Shown: piece by piece, positions 28,408 to 39,238 of the stretch
How positions within the stretch are numbered: position 1 is the stretch's first letter
Layout: the number at the start of each line of letters is the position of its first letter
NCBI GenBank assembly: GCA_015064285.1
Contig: SVSN01000007.1
Span: 1-64,000 of the forward strand
From: Oscillospiraceae bacterium
GTDB taxonomy: Bacteria; Bacillota; Clostridia; Oscillospirales; CAG-272
DNA length: 64,000 bases
Direction of reading: 5' to 3'
The notes under the pieces: generated by a model
Database searches by the model: none
What the model saw: the letters and a program-made list of their open reading frames with translations, nothing else
What the model was told of the DNA's origin: nothing
Translations under genes and position numbers: made by a program

Positions 28408-28646
28408 GATAGGATGCCTCCATGTAATTCATGCGTATTATTTAAGTCCCTCTCCAGGAACGATGATATACTTAAAAGATATTATAGATTGATGATTATT
28501 CTGATTTCCTGGAGAATGAGACATTATAGAAGAATTCTTTGATTGGTACGATCCTGATGAAGATGGGTATCGTACAATGTGCGAAGTTTACAGAACGGCG
28601 GCGTAACACGCGGTGGAGTTGCGGCTCATAGCGGGGATCTCTGTTT

Positions 28647-29510
28647 TCAATGCATATTCTGATGAATTCGCGCAAAGGTCTGACGGTATTCCGTCGGCGT
28701 GATATTCTCCATGCGACGGAACAGCTTCATGAAATATTTCTCATCACGGAATCCCGCACGCGATGCCACTTCACCGATGCGCAGGCTTGTGTCAAGCAAC
28801 AGCTTTTTTGCTTCATCAAGACGGCGGCGGTTGATGAATTCACCCATCGTCATGCCTGTCATGCGGCGGAACAGTTGGGTCAGATAGTCACCGTTGTAGC
28901 CGAAATGTGCCGCCGTATCCGATGGCTGGATGCCTTCGCAGGCGTGTAGTCGGATCCATTCCGCCACACGCTCCACCAGTACCGCGCCCCTATCTCTAGT
29001 CGGCTTCATCTGCTCCCGACGGCAGTCATCTGAAAGCGAGGACAAAATGATGGAAATGTACGCATCGCAAACGCGGCGGCGATTTCCGTCATCCGCATAA
29101 CTGCTGTATTCCGCATCGATCATCTGGCGGAAGAGGACGGTATATTTCTCAAGATGCGCAATGTGGCCGGATTCCGGCAGGATCAGCGTTCCCGAATGCT
29201 CAGGAAATGCCTCGTGATAGACCGCTGCCGCATCGAAATGACACCACAGATGGGACTGGATGTCACTGGCCGGCATAGTACCATAATGCTCCATGCCCGC
29301 TGGAAGCAGCAGAAACGTCCCCTTGGACAGCGTATACTCACGCCCGCTCACACTGATGGGATAGGTTCCCGCGCAGCCAATAAGCAAAACATTGCTGTCA
29401 AGAATACGCCGCGGATGGGTGGGATTGCCGCCAGCGATGAACTGTCCGGCGGATTCGTAGGTGATTTGCGCAGGAAATTCATAACAAAACATCTCGGATT
29501 TTTCCACCAT
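28647..29510 (-). CDS. AraC-family transcriptional regulator
   Basis: C-terminal double HTH: SDTAAHFGYNGDYLTQLFRRMTGMTMGEFINRRRLDEAKKLLLDTSLRIGEVASRAGFRDEKYFMKLFRRMENITPTEYRQ. Confidence 0.93.
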   Translation of the reverse strand: MVEKSEMFCYEFPAQITYESAGQFIAGGNPTHPRRILDSNVLLIGCAGTYPISVSGREYTLSKGTFLLLPAGMEHYGTMPASDIQSHLWCHFDAAAVYHEAFPEHSGTLILPESGHIAHLEKYTVLFRQMIDAEYSSYADDGNRRRVCDAYISIILSSLSDDCRREQMKPTRDRGAVLVERVAEWIRLHACEGIQPSDTAAHFGYNGDYLTQLFRRMTGMTMGEFINRRRLDEAKKLLLDTSLRIGEVASRAGFRDEKYFMKLFRRMENITPTEYRQTFARIHQNMH

Positions 29511-29621
29511 TTATATAATTTGTCAGTTTACAACCACTGTTTTTCTGTGGTACAATGACATTAACATCATCATTATACCACAAATTCTACCAAGCGACAA
29601 TACTAAAAAGGAGATTTTATC

Positions 29622-31451
29622 ATGAATATTTCACGTGCTGCCGCTCTTTTGCGTCCGGCTGTCCCCCAAGTCTCCGTAAAAGATAGGTTTTGGACACCAT
29701 ATCTGGAAAAAATACGTCATAAGACACTCCCCTATGTCCTCGACAAGTTTGAGGAAATCGGTTATGTTGACAATTTTCGCATTGTTGCCGGATTGAAGGA
29801 GGGGGAGTCCAAAGGCCCGTCCTTCTCTGATGGTCTGCTGCTTGAAACAATGCGAGGTGCTTCCGATCTGTTGGCGGCGGAATATGATGCTGCCCTCGAC
29901 GCTCGGCTGGACGCGCTCATCGAAATCATCGCCGCTGCGTCTGATGCGGATCCCGACGGTTTCATCTGCACGAAAACCATACTGAACTATCCCGATCAGC
30001 GCTGGGGTGAAAACGGCGGTGACATCATCATTGCGCATGATCTCTACGACCACGGCGCGCTTGTAGAAGCGGGCGTGCATCACTACCTCGCCACCGGCAA
30101 AACCACGCTCCTGCGTCCCGCCGTCCGAGCGGCGAACTATATCTGCCAGGTGATTCCGCCGCTCGGTATCGTTCCCGGCCATTCCCTGCCTGAGGAAGCC
30201 TTTGTCAAGCTCCATTGTCTCTTCCGTGATCACACAGAGCTTGCCGCCTTTGCCATGGAGCACGGCGTTGATGCGGACAAATACCTGCGCATGGCGGAAT
30301 TCTGGTATGATGAGCGCGGCAAGAAGCCCGGCAGCCATCTGCCCAGATTCTCCATGTCTTACAACCAGAATCACGTACCCTTCGCCGAGCAGCGGGAGGC
30401 ACTTGGCCATTCCGTCCGTGCGACGCTCTGCTACACCGGCGCATCCGCTGTTGTACGCGAGGCGGGACGCGAGGATTATCTCCCCGCACTCAATGCACTC
30501 TGGGAAAACATCACCAAGCGCAAAATGCACATCTCCGGCGGTGTCGGTACCCGTCATGACATCGAGGGCTTCGATGTGGATTACAACCTGCCCAACGACG
30601 CCTACCTCGAGACCTGCGCAGGCATAGGCCTCACCTTCTTCGCAGCAGAATTTGGCCTCATCTCGCCGAAAGCCGAACGCTTCGATGTATTCGAGCGCGC
30701 ACTCTGCAACAACATCCTCGCCGCCATCGGTGAGGACGGTCAGCATTATTTCTACCAGAACCCGCTCCTTTCCGACGGTTCCATCCGTCGCTGGGACTGG
30801 CACGGTTGTCCCTGCTGCCCACCCATGCTCTTAAAGCTCTACGGTGCGCTTGGCACCTTCATTTACGCATACAGCGCCGACGATCTGTATGTCAACTTGT
30901 ATATCGGCAGCGAATGCTGCACCGACCGCTTCGATGTGTCGCAGAAAGACGGTGCGATTAAAGTCCAAACCAAGGGTACACCGCTGACGCTTCGTCTACG
31001 CATACCCGGTTACGCGGAAAATTTTGCGCTGACGATGGACGGAAGAACGGTCGGATATACCGTCGAGGACGGATATGCTGTGCTCATCGTGGAGAGCGGT
31101 ACGCTGACGGTCTCCTTCGACACACCACCGAAGCGTATCGCCGCAAACTTCGCAGCGGAAGCAGATCGGGGCATGGTGGCTGTCATGCGCGGTCCGTGGC
31201 TGCTCTGCGCTGAGGAGATCGACAATGGCGATGTAGATTTCACCGTGGCTGAGGATGCAAAGCTCCGCGCGGACGGTGACGGAGCGGTAGGTTTGCGTGC
31301 AGACGGCAGCGAGTTCAAACTCATCCCCTACTACCGCTGGTGTAATCGCGAAAACTCCGGCCGTATGCAGGTATGGTTTCATCAGGAGAATATGAAAAAT
31401 AAGTCAAATTTGAAAGGAGAATTGTATTATGATTATGAGAAAACATTGTAA
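29622..31451 (+). CDS. GH127-family beta-L-arabinofuranosidase
   Basis: DRFWTPYLEKIR, HDLYDHGALVEAGVHHYLATGK, HGCPCCPPMLLKLYGALGTFIY (Cys cluster). Confidence 0.9.
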   Translation: MNISRAAALLRPAVPQVSVKDRFWTPYLEKIRHKTLPYVLDKFEEIGYVDNFRIVAGLKEGESKGPSFSDGLLLETMRGASDLLAAEYDAALDARLDALIEIIAAASDADPDGFICTKTILNYPDQRWGENGGDIIIAHDLYDHGALVEAGVHHYLATGKTTLLRPAVRAANYICQVIPPLGIVPGHSLPEEAFVKLHCLFRDHTELAAFAMEHGVDADKYLRMAEFWYDERGKKPGSHLPRFSMSYNQNHVPFAEQREALGHSVRATLCYTGASAVVREAGREDYLPALNALWENITKRKMHISGGVGTRHDIEGFDVDYNLPNDAYLETCAGIGLTFFAAEFGLISPKAERFDVFERALCNNILAAIGEDGQHYFYQNPLLSDGSIRRWDWHGCPCCPPMLLKLYGALGTFIYAYSADDLYVNLYIGSECCTDRFDVSQKDGAIKVQTKGTPLTLRLRIPGYAENFALTMDGRTVGYTVEDGYAVLIVESGTLTVSFDTPPKRIAANFAAEADRGMVAVMRGPWLLCAEEIDNGDVDFTVAEDAKLRADGDGAVGLRADGSEFKLIPYYRWCNRENSGRMQVWFHQENMKNKSNLKGELYYDYEKTL

Positions 31452-32904
31452 AGCATTGGCAGCCATCCTTGCACTGTTTCTTGCAGCATCTGCTCTAACG
31501 GCCTGCGGCGGCGGAGAAACTGCAGAAAAAACTGCAGCGGAAGAAACTGCAGTTCAGGAAACCCAAGCTGCGGAAACCGAAGAAACCAGATATGTGGCTG
31601 ACTATCTGCCGAATGTAACCTATGATGGCTATCAGTACCGGATCATTTCCTATGATGAATACCCGGCACATGTGGAGGAACTCACCGGGGAAGTAATCGA
31701 CGACGCCATTTTTGAACGGAATGCCCTGGTCGAAGAAACCTACAATATCGAATTTATGCAGGAACTGTATCCTTTCACGGAATATGACAAGGTAACGGCT
31801 CTGATGACCAACGCAGGCCGTGCCCAAAGCGACGACTTTGATCTGGCGACACTGGTATTCCGTGCGGCGTATTATGCTGTACTGGAAGGGACTGCTCCGG
31901 CAGCATCCTCCCTGCCCATTGCCGACCTATCCCAGCCCTGGTATGTCCGTTCTGTAAACGAAGGCCTGAACATCGATGGTGTGACACTGCTGGGCTTTAC
32001 AGCTTTCGACCTGAACCCCGGCGGTAAGTGTTTACTGTTCAACAGAAATTTACTTACCGATCTGAATCTGGAAGATCCTTATGATCTTGTGGATGAAGGT
32101 TCATGGACTTGTGATGTGCTGTACTCCATGGCGGAATCGGCTATCAGCGATTTGAATGGGGACGGCCAAATGACCGTTGATGACCGGTTCAGCTTTATTA
32201 CCGAATGGGACTGGATGTCTATGATCGCATATATCGGCACCGGAAACCTGCTTGTGGATGTCATCGATGGTGTTCCTGTGGCTTCCCAGTCGGAAGCACT
32301 GATCGATGCCTTTACGAAAGTTGTACAGTATCTGAACATTGACGGATTTATGTTGGATACTTTTAAAGAATTCGGTACCGCAGAAGCAAGCCGTATACGC
32401 GGATTGGAACTGTTCAAAGAAGGACACAGTCTGTTCGTCTGTACCGGTACCACCAATCTGACCATCATGGGTGACATGGAAGCGGACTATGGTCTGGTCC
32501 CCTTCCCGAAATGGACGGCAGAACAAGCGAGGTATTACTCTTATCTGGACAGAGATGCCGTGGCTCTCCCTCTGTCCTGTTCCACAGATCTGGAACGGGT
32601 ATGTGTGATCAAGGAAGCTCTGGCGGTGGAATCTCTGAACATCAACCATCCGGCATACTATGAAAACGCCTTGAAGAACCGGTATCTCCGGGACGAAAGA
32701 TCTCTGGCAATGTTGGAAATCATCACGAATACTGTAGTAAACGATCTGGGCCAGAACCCCTGGTGGGATATTGTACGGACCCCGTGGCAGGATACTATGT
32801 CGAAGAAGGGCACGGAATTTGCCTCCGCAGTACAGAAGAATATGCCCAAGAGCGAAAAAGCTATTGCTGACCTGATGGAAATGGTGGAATCGCTGAAAGG
32901 TTGA
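31429..32904 (+). CDS. Extracellular solute-binding lipoprotein
   Basis: Lipobox LTACGGG; RYVADYLPNVTYDGYQYRIISYD; same family as the ORFs at 56.5 and 58.1 kb. Confidence 0.85.
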   Translation: MIMRKHCKALAAILALFLAASALTACGGGETAEKTAAEETAVQETQAAETEETRYVADYLPNVTYDGYQYRIISYDEYPAHVEELTGEVIDDAIFERNALVEETYNIEFMQELYPFTEYDKVTALMTNAGRAQSDDFDLATLVFRAAYYAVLEGTAPAASSLPIADLSQPWYVRSVNEGLNIDGVTLLGFTAFDLNPGGKCLLFNRNLLTDLNLEDPYDLVDEGSWTCDVLYSMAESAISDLNGDGQMTVDDRFSFITEWDWMSMIAYIGTGNLLVDVIDGVPVASQSEALIDAFTKVVQYLNIDGFMLDTFKEFGTAEASRIRGLELFKEGHSLFVCTGTTNLTIMGDMEADYGLVPFPKWTAEQARYYSYLDRDAVALPLSCSTDLERVCVIKEALAVESLNINHPAYYENALKNRYLRDERSLAMLEIITNTVVNDLGQNPWWDIVRTPWQDTMSKKGTEFASAVQKNMPKSEKAIADLMEMVESLKG

Positions 32905-33004
32905 ACATACATACACTGTGACAGAGTAGTGATGGTCAACGTGACACAACGCTGCAACAACCTGCGCTGCCTGTTCCTGGCACTGGGAGAAAACACCATT
33001 GTGC

Positions 33005-33045
33005 CCCCCACTGTGGTTCAAGCTGTACAAGAACCACAGTGGGGG
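33005..33045. repeat. Perfect 15-bp inverted repeat
   Basis: CCCCCACTGTGGTTC-aagctgtacaa-GAACCACAGTGGGGG. Confidence 0.85.
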
Positions 33046-33482
33046 AAAGCATCCTGTTCGCCAAACAAAAAAACAAAATTCTCCAGGTTAACCGTACCGA
33101 GAAACGACCCCCACAGGCACAACACATTTGATGATCCCGATACTGTTAAGCCCATGGATTCTGTGTCCGTACAGGCGGTAAACGGGCAAGTGACCGTGAA
33201 TTTGCAGAAAACTAGTGTGGCTATGGTAGAGTGGTAAAATAATATAACACAGGATAAATTGAAAGGACTTCTCGGAGGCATCTTTTGTAGGACATCAAGT
33301 TTTTTCTTGAAATTTCTACACATATAAACTTACCAAAAACGAAGGTTTATGAAAAAAAGATCACCTGTGTCAAAACTCATCCAAACGGAGATTTTTGACA
33401 CAGGGTAACCGCCAAATAATCCCCCGTACCTGAAAACACAGAACCGTCAGCCGAACAGACTGACGGTTTTCGCATATTCACT

Positions 33483-34960
33483 TTACCACGGCATAACCAG
33501 AGTCCCCGGCTGGCTGCGGAACAGCTCTGTCAGATACTCTTCCACCTTCATCCCGTTCGCACAGGCAGTAGCAGCGACGGAATACATCATCGCACTCGCT
33601 TCCGCGCCTTTCACCGATGCTGAGAACAGCCAGTTGCGTCTGCCTACACACATGGGTCGTACCGCATTCTCCGCACGGTTGTTGTCAATCGGAATATCTC
33701 CCGACTCGAGAAACCGGCACAGATACTTCTTCTCGTTCTTGGCATACTGTACCGCTTTCGCAAGATTTGATCCTCCCGCCGGTTCTACCGTATCAAGCCA
33801 TGCGTAAAAAGCTTCAAGGACAGGTTTCGACTGTACCTGACGCGCGTTATGGCGTTCTTCACTTGACATGGGCGGAGCAATCTGCTCATCTTTTTCATTG
33901 CGCCCGCTGTACTTCCGTTCCAGCAGAAACAGCTGATTGCAGTATTCCACACCTTTCGCAGCAGCGGAAGTGGGAAGCAGATCTTTATCACCCGGCAGGG
34001 CATCCACAAATTTTCTTCTCACATGAGCCCAGCATCCGCAGCGGAAAGCTTTCTTCAGCTTGTTGTAAGCGTCATAGCCATCGCATACGATGTATCCGCT
34101 GTAATCTCCAAGGAATCTTGCTGCATGGTCGCCGTTCCGGGTGGGCTGGTAGTCGAACAGAATGTTGTTCTTTCCGTCCACCTTCCCATTGCAGTATACC
34201 CACATACGGGAATCCGTTTTCGCTTTCTTACCCGGTTCATGCAGAACCTGTACGACCGTTTCATCAGCATGAATGACTGATGAAGTGACAAGCTCCCGGT
34301 GCATCTGATCACATACAGGCTTCAGCCATCTCTGCGATGCCATGATGATCCAGTTCGCCATTGTCGTGGAAGAAAGATTCACACCCTTAGCCTTGAAGTC
34401 TTTCTCCAGACGGGTCAGCGGCACTGCCTTACAGTATTTCTCATAGGCTATATGTGCCAGAAGTTCCGGTGTGCAGAAGCTGTGCGGAATCATGGGTGCG
34501 GGAACTTCCGCTGTACGGATATGGCACGGTTCGATATCGGGAAGATCAGCATCTCTGGACTCGTCCATACCGCAGGCAGTACACTTCACCACTTCCGCAA
34601 TATGACGGCGCAGGAACATACGGGCAGGAACGTATACCAGCTCATCTCTGATCTTTTCTTTCCCGATGACCACCATTTCAGAGCCGCACCTGTCACAGAT
34701 CTTGTCTGCAGCTTCGTGAACTACTTCTTCCACTTCCATATCGGCATAGATTTCATCACGGGTACGTTTTACTCTCTTGCTCGCTTTGACGTCGATATAC
34801 TCCGGATTTTTCAGATTTACATCCGCAGTCTGTTCCGCTTCATCAAATATGTGAAGCTGTTCCGAATTTTCCAGGATTACTTCGGTCTTCTCGCTTTTCT
34901 GTCCGTATACCTGTTTCTCAAACCATGCAAGACGTTCCTTCAGAACGGAGACTTCATCTG
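33483..34960 (-). CDS. tnpC: IS66 family transposase (TnpC), 5' end unclear
   Basis: LAWFEKQVYGQKSEKTE, CGSEMVVIGKEKIRDELVYVPARMFLRRHIAEVVKC, HADETVVQVL, DNNRAENAVRPMCVGRRNWLFSAS. Confidence 0.9.
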
Positions 34961-35208
34961 GTCTCGATGCGGATTCCGGCGGATGATGCAGGCTTCGGCA
35001 GTTCGAGCGGAACGAGCTGTTTTTCCTGCAGCATGGATTCGCGGATTTTCCGGAGGTAGTGGTAGTAGGAACTTGTTGCCACACCGTTTTCCTGACACCA
35101 CGCTTTGATACGCATCCCGCTTTGCTGACATTCCATAATCCGCTGCTGCCATTGTTCCATTGAGACTGTTGCTTTGATTTCCGTAATTGCTGTTGTTATT
35201 TTGTTCAT
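34954..35208 (-). CDS. IS66 accessory protein TnpA-like
   Basis: WQQRIMECQQSGMRIKAWCQENGVATSSYYHYLRKIRE. Confidence 0.8.
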   Translation of the reverse strand: MNKITTAITEIKATVSMEQWQQRIMECQQSGMRIKAWCQENGVATSSYYHYLRKIRESMLQEKQLVPLELPKPASSAGIRIETR

Positions 35209-35542
35209 GGTGTCCTCCCTGACCTTGTGCTCCAATTCCTCGATTCGAGTGTTTGGATCACTTTATCTCTGCAGGAATTTTACCATGGTTTTGTGATTTT
35301 CTTTAGACGTGGATTATTTGGTAGTTACTCATTGAATCATAATTTTCAACCCAGTCCCACACCCAACCACCCTCTCCCATATTTCTTACCGAAACCCTGC
35401 CATTTCAGTTTTAACCACCCCCCATTTCACCAGATTTCCTTTCAAAAATGCGGTTTTGCACCTGTCCATTCTCTGCGGTATACTGAAACCACCACAGGGA
35501 ACGGACAACCTGAACCAAAGCCGGAACGAAAGGAACAACACT

Positions 35543-35818
35543 ATGTCAACAAGCGAACTCATCCGTACCATTGAAGAACTGCAGACTCTGGAACAGCTCA
35601 TCCGGGAAGCAGAAGCCGAAGCGGAATCTCTGAAAGACAGCATCAAGGATGCTATGGTGGAACAGGGCACAGAAGAACTGGAAGTCGGAACCCACATCAT
35701 CCGGTACACCACCGTTCTGACCCAGCGGTTTGACAGTACCTCCTTCAAAAAGAAGTACGAAGAACTCTACCGGGCATTCACCAAGCAGACCACCAGCAAG
35801 CGATTCACCATCAGCTGA
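35543..35818 (+). CDS. Small conserved coiled-coil protein (91 aa), copy 1
   Basis: MSTSELIRTIEELQTLEQLIREAEAEAESLKDSIKDAMVEQG...; paralog at 52914. Confidence 0.8.
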   Translation: MSTSELIRTIEELQTLEQLIREAEAEAESLKDSIKDAMVEQGTEELEVGTHIIRYTTVLTQRFDSTSFKKKYEELYRAFTKQTTSKRFTIS

Positions 35819-35833
35819 GAGGGGGGAACTGCC

Positions 35834-36478
35834 ATGAAAGAGATAAGCAAGTACAGCCGTCTGGCTATGTATCTGGAAAAGCTTTATGACCGCCTGAACG
35901 AAGATTTTTTCTCCGGTGAACTGGAACGGCCTGTCATCACCATCCAGTCTACCGCAAGAGCCTACGGGCACTACACCCTGTACGATGCATGGAGTGTGAA
36001 GGGAGAGGGCTACCGAGAGTTGAATATTGGTGCAGGGACACTGGACAGACCCATCGAAAATGTCCTGGCCACTCTCCTGCATGAAATGTGCCACCAATAT
36101 AACGATGTGGTTCTGAATGTGCAGGACTGTTCCAGAGGAGGGACATACCACAACAAGCTGTTTCAGAAAACGGCAGAAACACACGGTCTGACGGTACGTA
36201 AAACAGAGAAATACGGCTACAGCAGAACAGAACCATCGGATGTACTACTGGAATGGATTTTGAATCATAATATTCAAGAGATTCAGCTGTATCGGAATGA
36301 CCTGCCAATGGTTCCTGTGGTGATACCCGGCGGAGAGACTGCCGGAACAACGGTACACACGGGGAATAAAAACGGTTCCAGACGGTACTGCTGTCCGATG
36401 TGCGGGATGATTGTCCGGGCGACCAGAGTGGTGCATGTAATCTGCGGAGACTGCGGGATGGATCTGGTGGAAGGATGA
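35834..36478 (+). CDS. SprT-like zinc metalloprotease-fold protein, copy 1
   Basis: LLHEMCHQYNDV (HExxH), C-terminal zinc ribbon CCPMCGMIV...CGDCGMDL. Confidence 0.85.
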   Translation: MKEISKYSRLAMYLEKLYDRLNEDFFSGELERPVITIQSTARAYGHYTLYDAWSVKGEGYRELNIGAGTLDRPIENVLATLLHEMCHQYNDVVLNVQDCSRGGTYHNKLFQKTAETHGLTVRKTEKYGYSRTEPSDVLLEWILNHNIQEIQLYRNDLPMVPVVIPGGETAGTTVHTGNKNGSRRYCCPMCGMIVRATRVVHVICGDCGMDLVEG

Positions 36479-36667
36479 TCAGGGGGAATATAACGTGGTG
36501 TGAGGGAGAACAAAAGACACTCCCTCTTATCACATATTATATCATTTTTGTGATTTTGTTTAAGCTGAACAAAAGAACGATTTTTTTTGTTACTTATACA
36601 TCCGTTATAATGACAATATACTTTTAATGGTAAATATGGTATAATGAAGAAAATGAGGTGAATTATT

Positions 36668-39238
36668 ATGGCCTTAAACGATTTTGCATGGGCAAAAAGC
36701 AATCCCAGAAAGTCCCTGTACTGTCACATGTACGAAGCTGCGGTTGCAATCCGTACTCTGCTGACAGACAGCATATACGCACCGGTACTGCGGAATCTTT
36801 CCTTCTGGTTGGGGCTTACTTCCGAAGAAACTATCCGACTGCTTATGTACCTTGCAGCCCTCCATGATATCGGCAAAGCACATCCGCTTTTTCAGAACCA
36901 TAGATCCGTTCCGTTTGCTATACAGTATTTTCAGGATCATCCGGAATACATAGGTAATTATCTCATGCATCCCGATTATCGTCATGAAAAGGGAAGCTGT
37001 ACAGCAGTCTGGCGGATCTGGAAAGACAATGCTGTGTTTGAACCAAAACTCATCAAAGCATTTGCCAATATAATGACACTGCATCATCAAGGGAAAAAAG
37101 GCAATGATTACTGTATTTCCCCAAACCCGGACTGGGATCATCCGGAATGGCAGGGACTGCAGGATGAACTGGAAAGGAAAATACGATTCTGGATAAATCC
37201 ACCGATGGTTACGGGAAAACAGATCCGTCATATGGATGCAGCCTGTACTATGATTACGGCTTTAGTCATTTTTACAGACTGGATTATCTCATCGGAACTT
37301 CTGAGTACGTACGGCGAACCTGCACCGGAAGAACAAATTGAAAACCGGGTGAGAATGTTCCTGAACGCTGCCGGACTGGCGGACTGCAATGGGATTTCTG
37401 AGAAGCACATCTGGGAGATATGGCCTTGGATGAAAGCGGAATCTCTGCGGCCGGTGCAGTCTGTATTGGATACATATCTATCACAAAGAAATGAAATGCC
37501 GACTCTGATGATTCTGGAAGCTCCCATGGGAGAGGGAAAAACCGAAGCCGGTATTTATGCAGCACTGCGGATGGCTGCGTACTGGGAAAAAAGCGGTTTA
37601 TACATTGGTTTGCCGACAGCCGCTACTTCCAATCAGATGCATAGCAGAGTGAATGCACTTCTGGAAACACACAACATTGGATCTGCCAGACTTCTGCACA
37701 GTATGGCTTGGCTGGAAGATTCGGATGATACAATGGTACAGGATGCTGACAATGAGTACAGCGACTGGCTGAAACCTTCCAAAAGATCACTTCTTTCTCC
37801 ATGGGCAGTAGGAACTATCGATCAGGCACTGATGTCTGTATTGCGGGTAAAATACGGTGTTCTGCGTCTGCTGGGGCTGTCCGGAAAAGTTCTTGTACTG
37901 GATGAGATACATGCATATGATGCGTATATGTCTTCCATAATCAAACGGCTTCTGGAATGGTGTAAAGCATTGAAAATTCCGGTTGTAATGCTTTCTGCGA
38001 CACTGCCGGAAGAAAAAAGAGCGGAACTGCTGTCAGTATATACTTCTGATACACCGGCAGCAAAAGGGTATCCGCAGATTTCTGCTGTGTTTGATGATGG
38101 AAAGCTGGAACAGATCGTAGTAGATGGAAGTTATCAAAAGCAGACTGTTTCCATCAATAGGATACCGGTCTCCATGACAGAACCGGCAGAGATTGCCACA
38201 TATTCTGAAAAAAAGATTGTTTCCGGCGGCTGCCTTTGTATCCTTGTCAACACCGTAAAAGCGGCACAGGAGATCTACAGGTATCTGAAAGAAAAGAATC
38301 CGGAATATCCTCTGTTGTTGTTCCATTCCAGATTTACAGCAGCCAGGAAAAAAGAGATTGAAGAAGAATGTATCCGGTTGTTTGGCCCGGATCACAGCAA
38401 TCGTCCGGATAAAGCGATTCTTGTGGCTACGCAGGTGGTGGAGCAGAGCCTCGATCTGGACTTCGATGCAATGATAACAGAAATCGCACCGGTTGACCTG
38501 CTTCTGCAGAGATGCGGCAGACTGCATAGACATAAAGATACCCTGAGACCTGCAGCACTATCTGAACCGGAACTTGGAATTCTTGTCCCCACGGACAGAG
38601 AGTACGGGGCGGCAGAGATGATATATTATCCTCTGCTGCTGGACAGAACAATGGATGTTTTACAGGAGTATCCTTGCATACACATTCCGCAGGACATTCC
38701 GGTTCTTGTGAACAGAGTGTATCAGATGCATACCATGGCACAGGATGAAATGGAAGCATTTTTGAAAATACAATTTCAAGAGGACATTCTGACAGGGCAG
38801 GCCGAAATGGTAGAGCTGGATCCGCCAAATGCCAGAGCATTCCAGTTGAAGAATACATCTGCATTTTTGGAAGACGATGACCAGTCTGTTCAGGCCAAGA
38901 CAAGATTCAGTGAAGAAACTGTCCGGATTGCTATTGTACCGGAACGCCTCTATAAGCAGGTACAGGACAGTACAGGTATATCGGCCGACCTTGCCCGGCG
39001 GGTGATGCTGTACAGTGTGACGGTACGGAAAAAAGTGTTGGATACGTTTCAGATTGCCTGTCCGGATAACAGGAATCCTTTACAGGGGAAGGGAAAACTG
39101 CTCGGAGTATCGCTGTATTGTGCAGCAGAAGAAAGCTGTAAGCCAAACGAAACATGCCGTGTCTGTTTTCAGGAAGGTTGTATACTGGCAGACAAGGAGA
39201 TGGGAATGATTATGAAAAGGAAGGGGGATACAGAATGA
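36668..39238 (+). CDS. cas3: Type I-E CRISPR-associated helicase/nuclease Cas3
   Basis: HD motif LHDIGKAHPLFQNH, Walker A APMGEGKTEA, DEIHAYD, SATLP, VATQVVEQSLDLDFD. Confidence 0.95.
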   Translation: MALNDFAWAKSNPRKSLYCHMYEAAVAIRTLLTDSIYAPVLRNLSFWLGLTSEETIRLLMYLAALHDIGKAHPLFQNHRSVPFAIQYFQDHPEYIGNYLMHPDYRHEKGSCTAVWRIWKDNAVFEPKLIKAFANIMTLHHQGKKGNDYCISPNPDWDHPEWQGLQDELERKIRFWINPPMVTGKQIRHMDAACTMITALVIFTDWIISSELLSTYGEPAPEEQIENRVRMFLNAAGLADCNGISEKHIWEIWPWMKAESLRPVQSVLDTYLSQRNEMPTLMILEAPMGEGKTEAGIYAALRMAAYWEKSGLYIGLPTAATSNQMHSRVNALLETHNIGSARLLHSMAWLEDSDDTMVQDADNEYSDWLKPSKRSLLSPWAVGTIDQALMSVLRVKYGVLRLLGLSGKVLVLDEIHAYDAYMSSIIKRLLEWCKALKIPVVMLSATLPEEKRAELLSVYTSDTPAAKGYPQISAVFDDGKLEQIVVDGSYQKQTVSINRIPVSMTEPAEIATYSEKKIVSGGCLCILVNTVKAAQEIYRYLKEKNPEYPLLLFHSRFTAARKKEIEEECIRLFGPDHSNRPDKAILVATQVVEQSLDLDFDAMITEIAPVDLLLQRCGRLHRHKDTLRPAALSEPELGILVPTDREYGAAEMIYYPLLLDRTMDVLQEYPCIHIPQDIPVLVNRVYQMHTMAQDEMEAFLKIQFQEDILTGQAEMVELDPPNARAFQLKNTSAFLEDDDQSVQAKTRFSEETVRIAIVPERLYKQVQDSTGISADLARRVMLYSVTVRKKVLDTFQIACPDNRNPLQGKGKLLGVSLYCAAEESCKPNETCRVCFQEGCILADKEMGMIMKRKGDTE

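Larger units (their letters stand above)
33405..35328. mobile_element. IS66-family element, tnpB missing
   Basis: Terminal inverted repeats GTAACCGCCAAATAATCC (33405) and GTAACTACCAAATAATCC (reverse strand at 35328) flank tnpA-like and tnpC-like ORFs. Confidence 0.8.
35332..36478 (+). repeat. Copy 1 of ~1.147 kb duplicated module (small ORF + SprT-like gene)
   Basis: Same gene order and near-identical sequence to 52701-53847. Confidence 0.9.

Noticed and set aside
28500-28606. Short acidic frame IIEEFFDWYDPDEDGYRTMCEVYRTAA*
   Set aside because: Looks protein-like but has no in-frame start with RBS and is too short to call.
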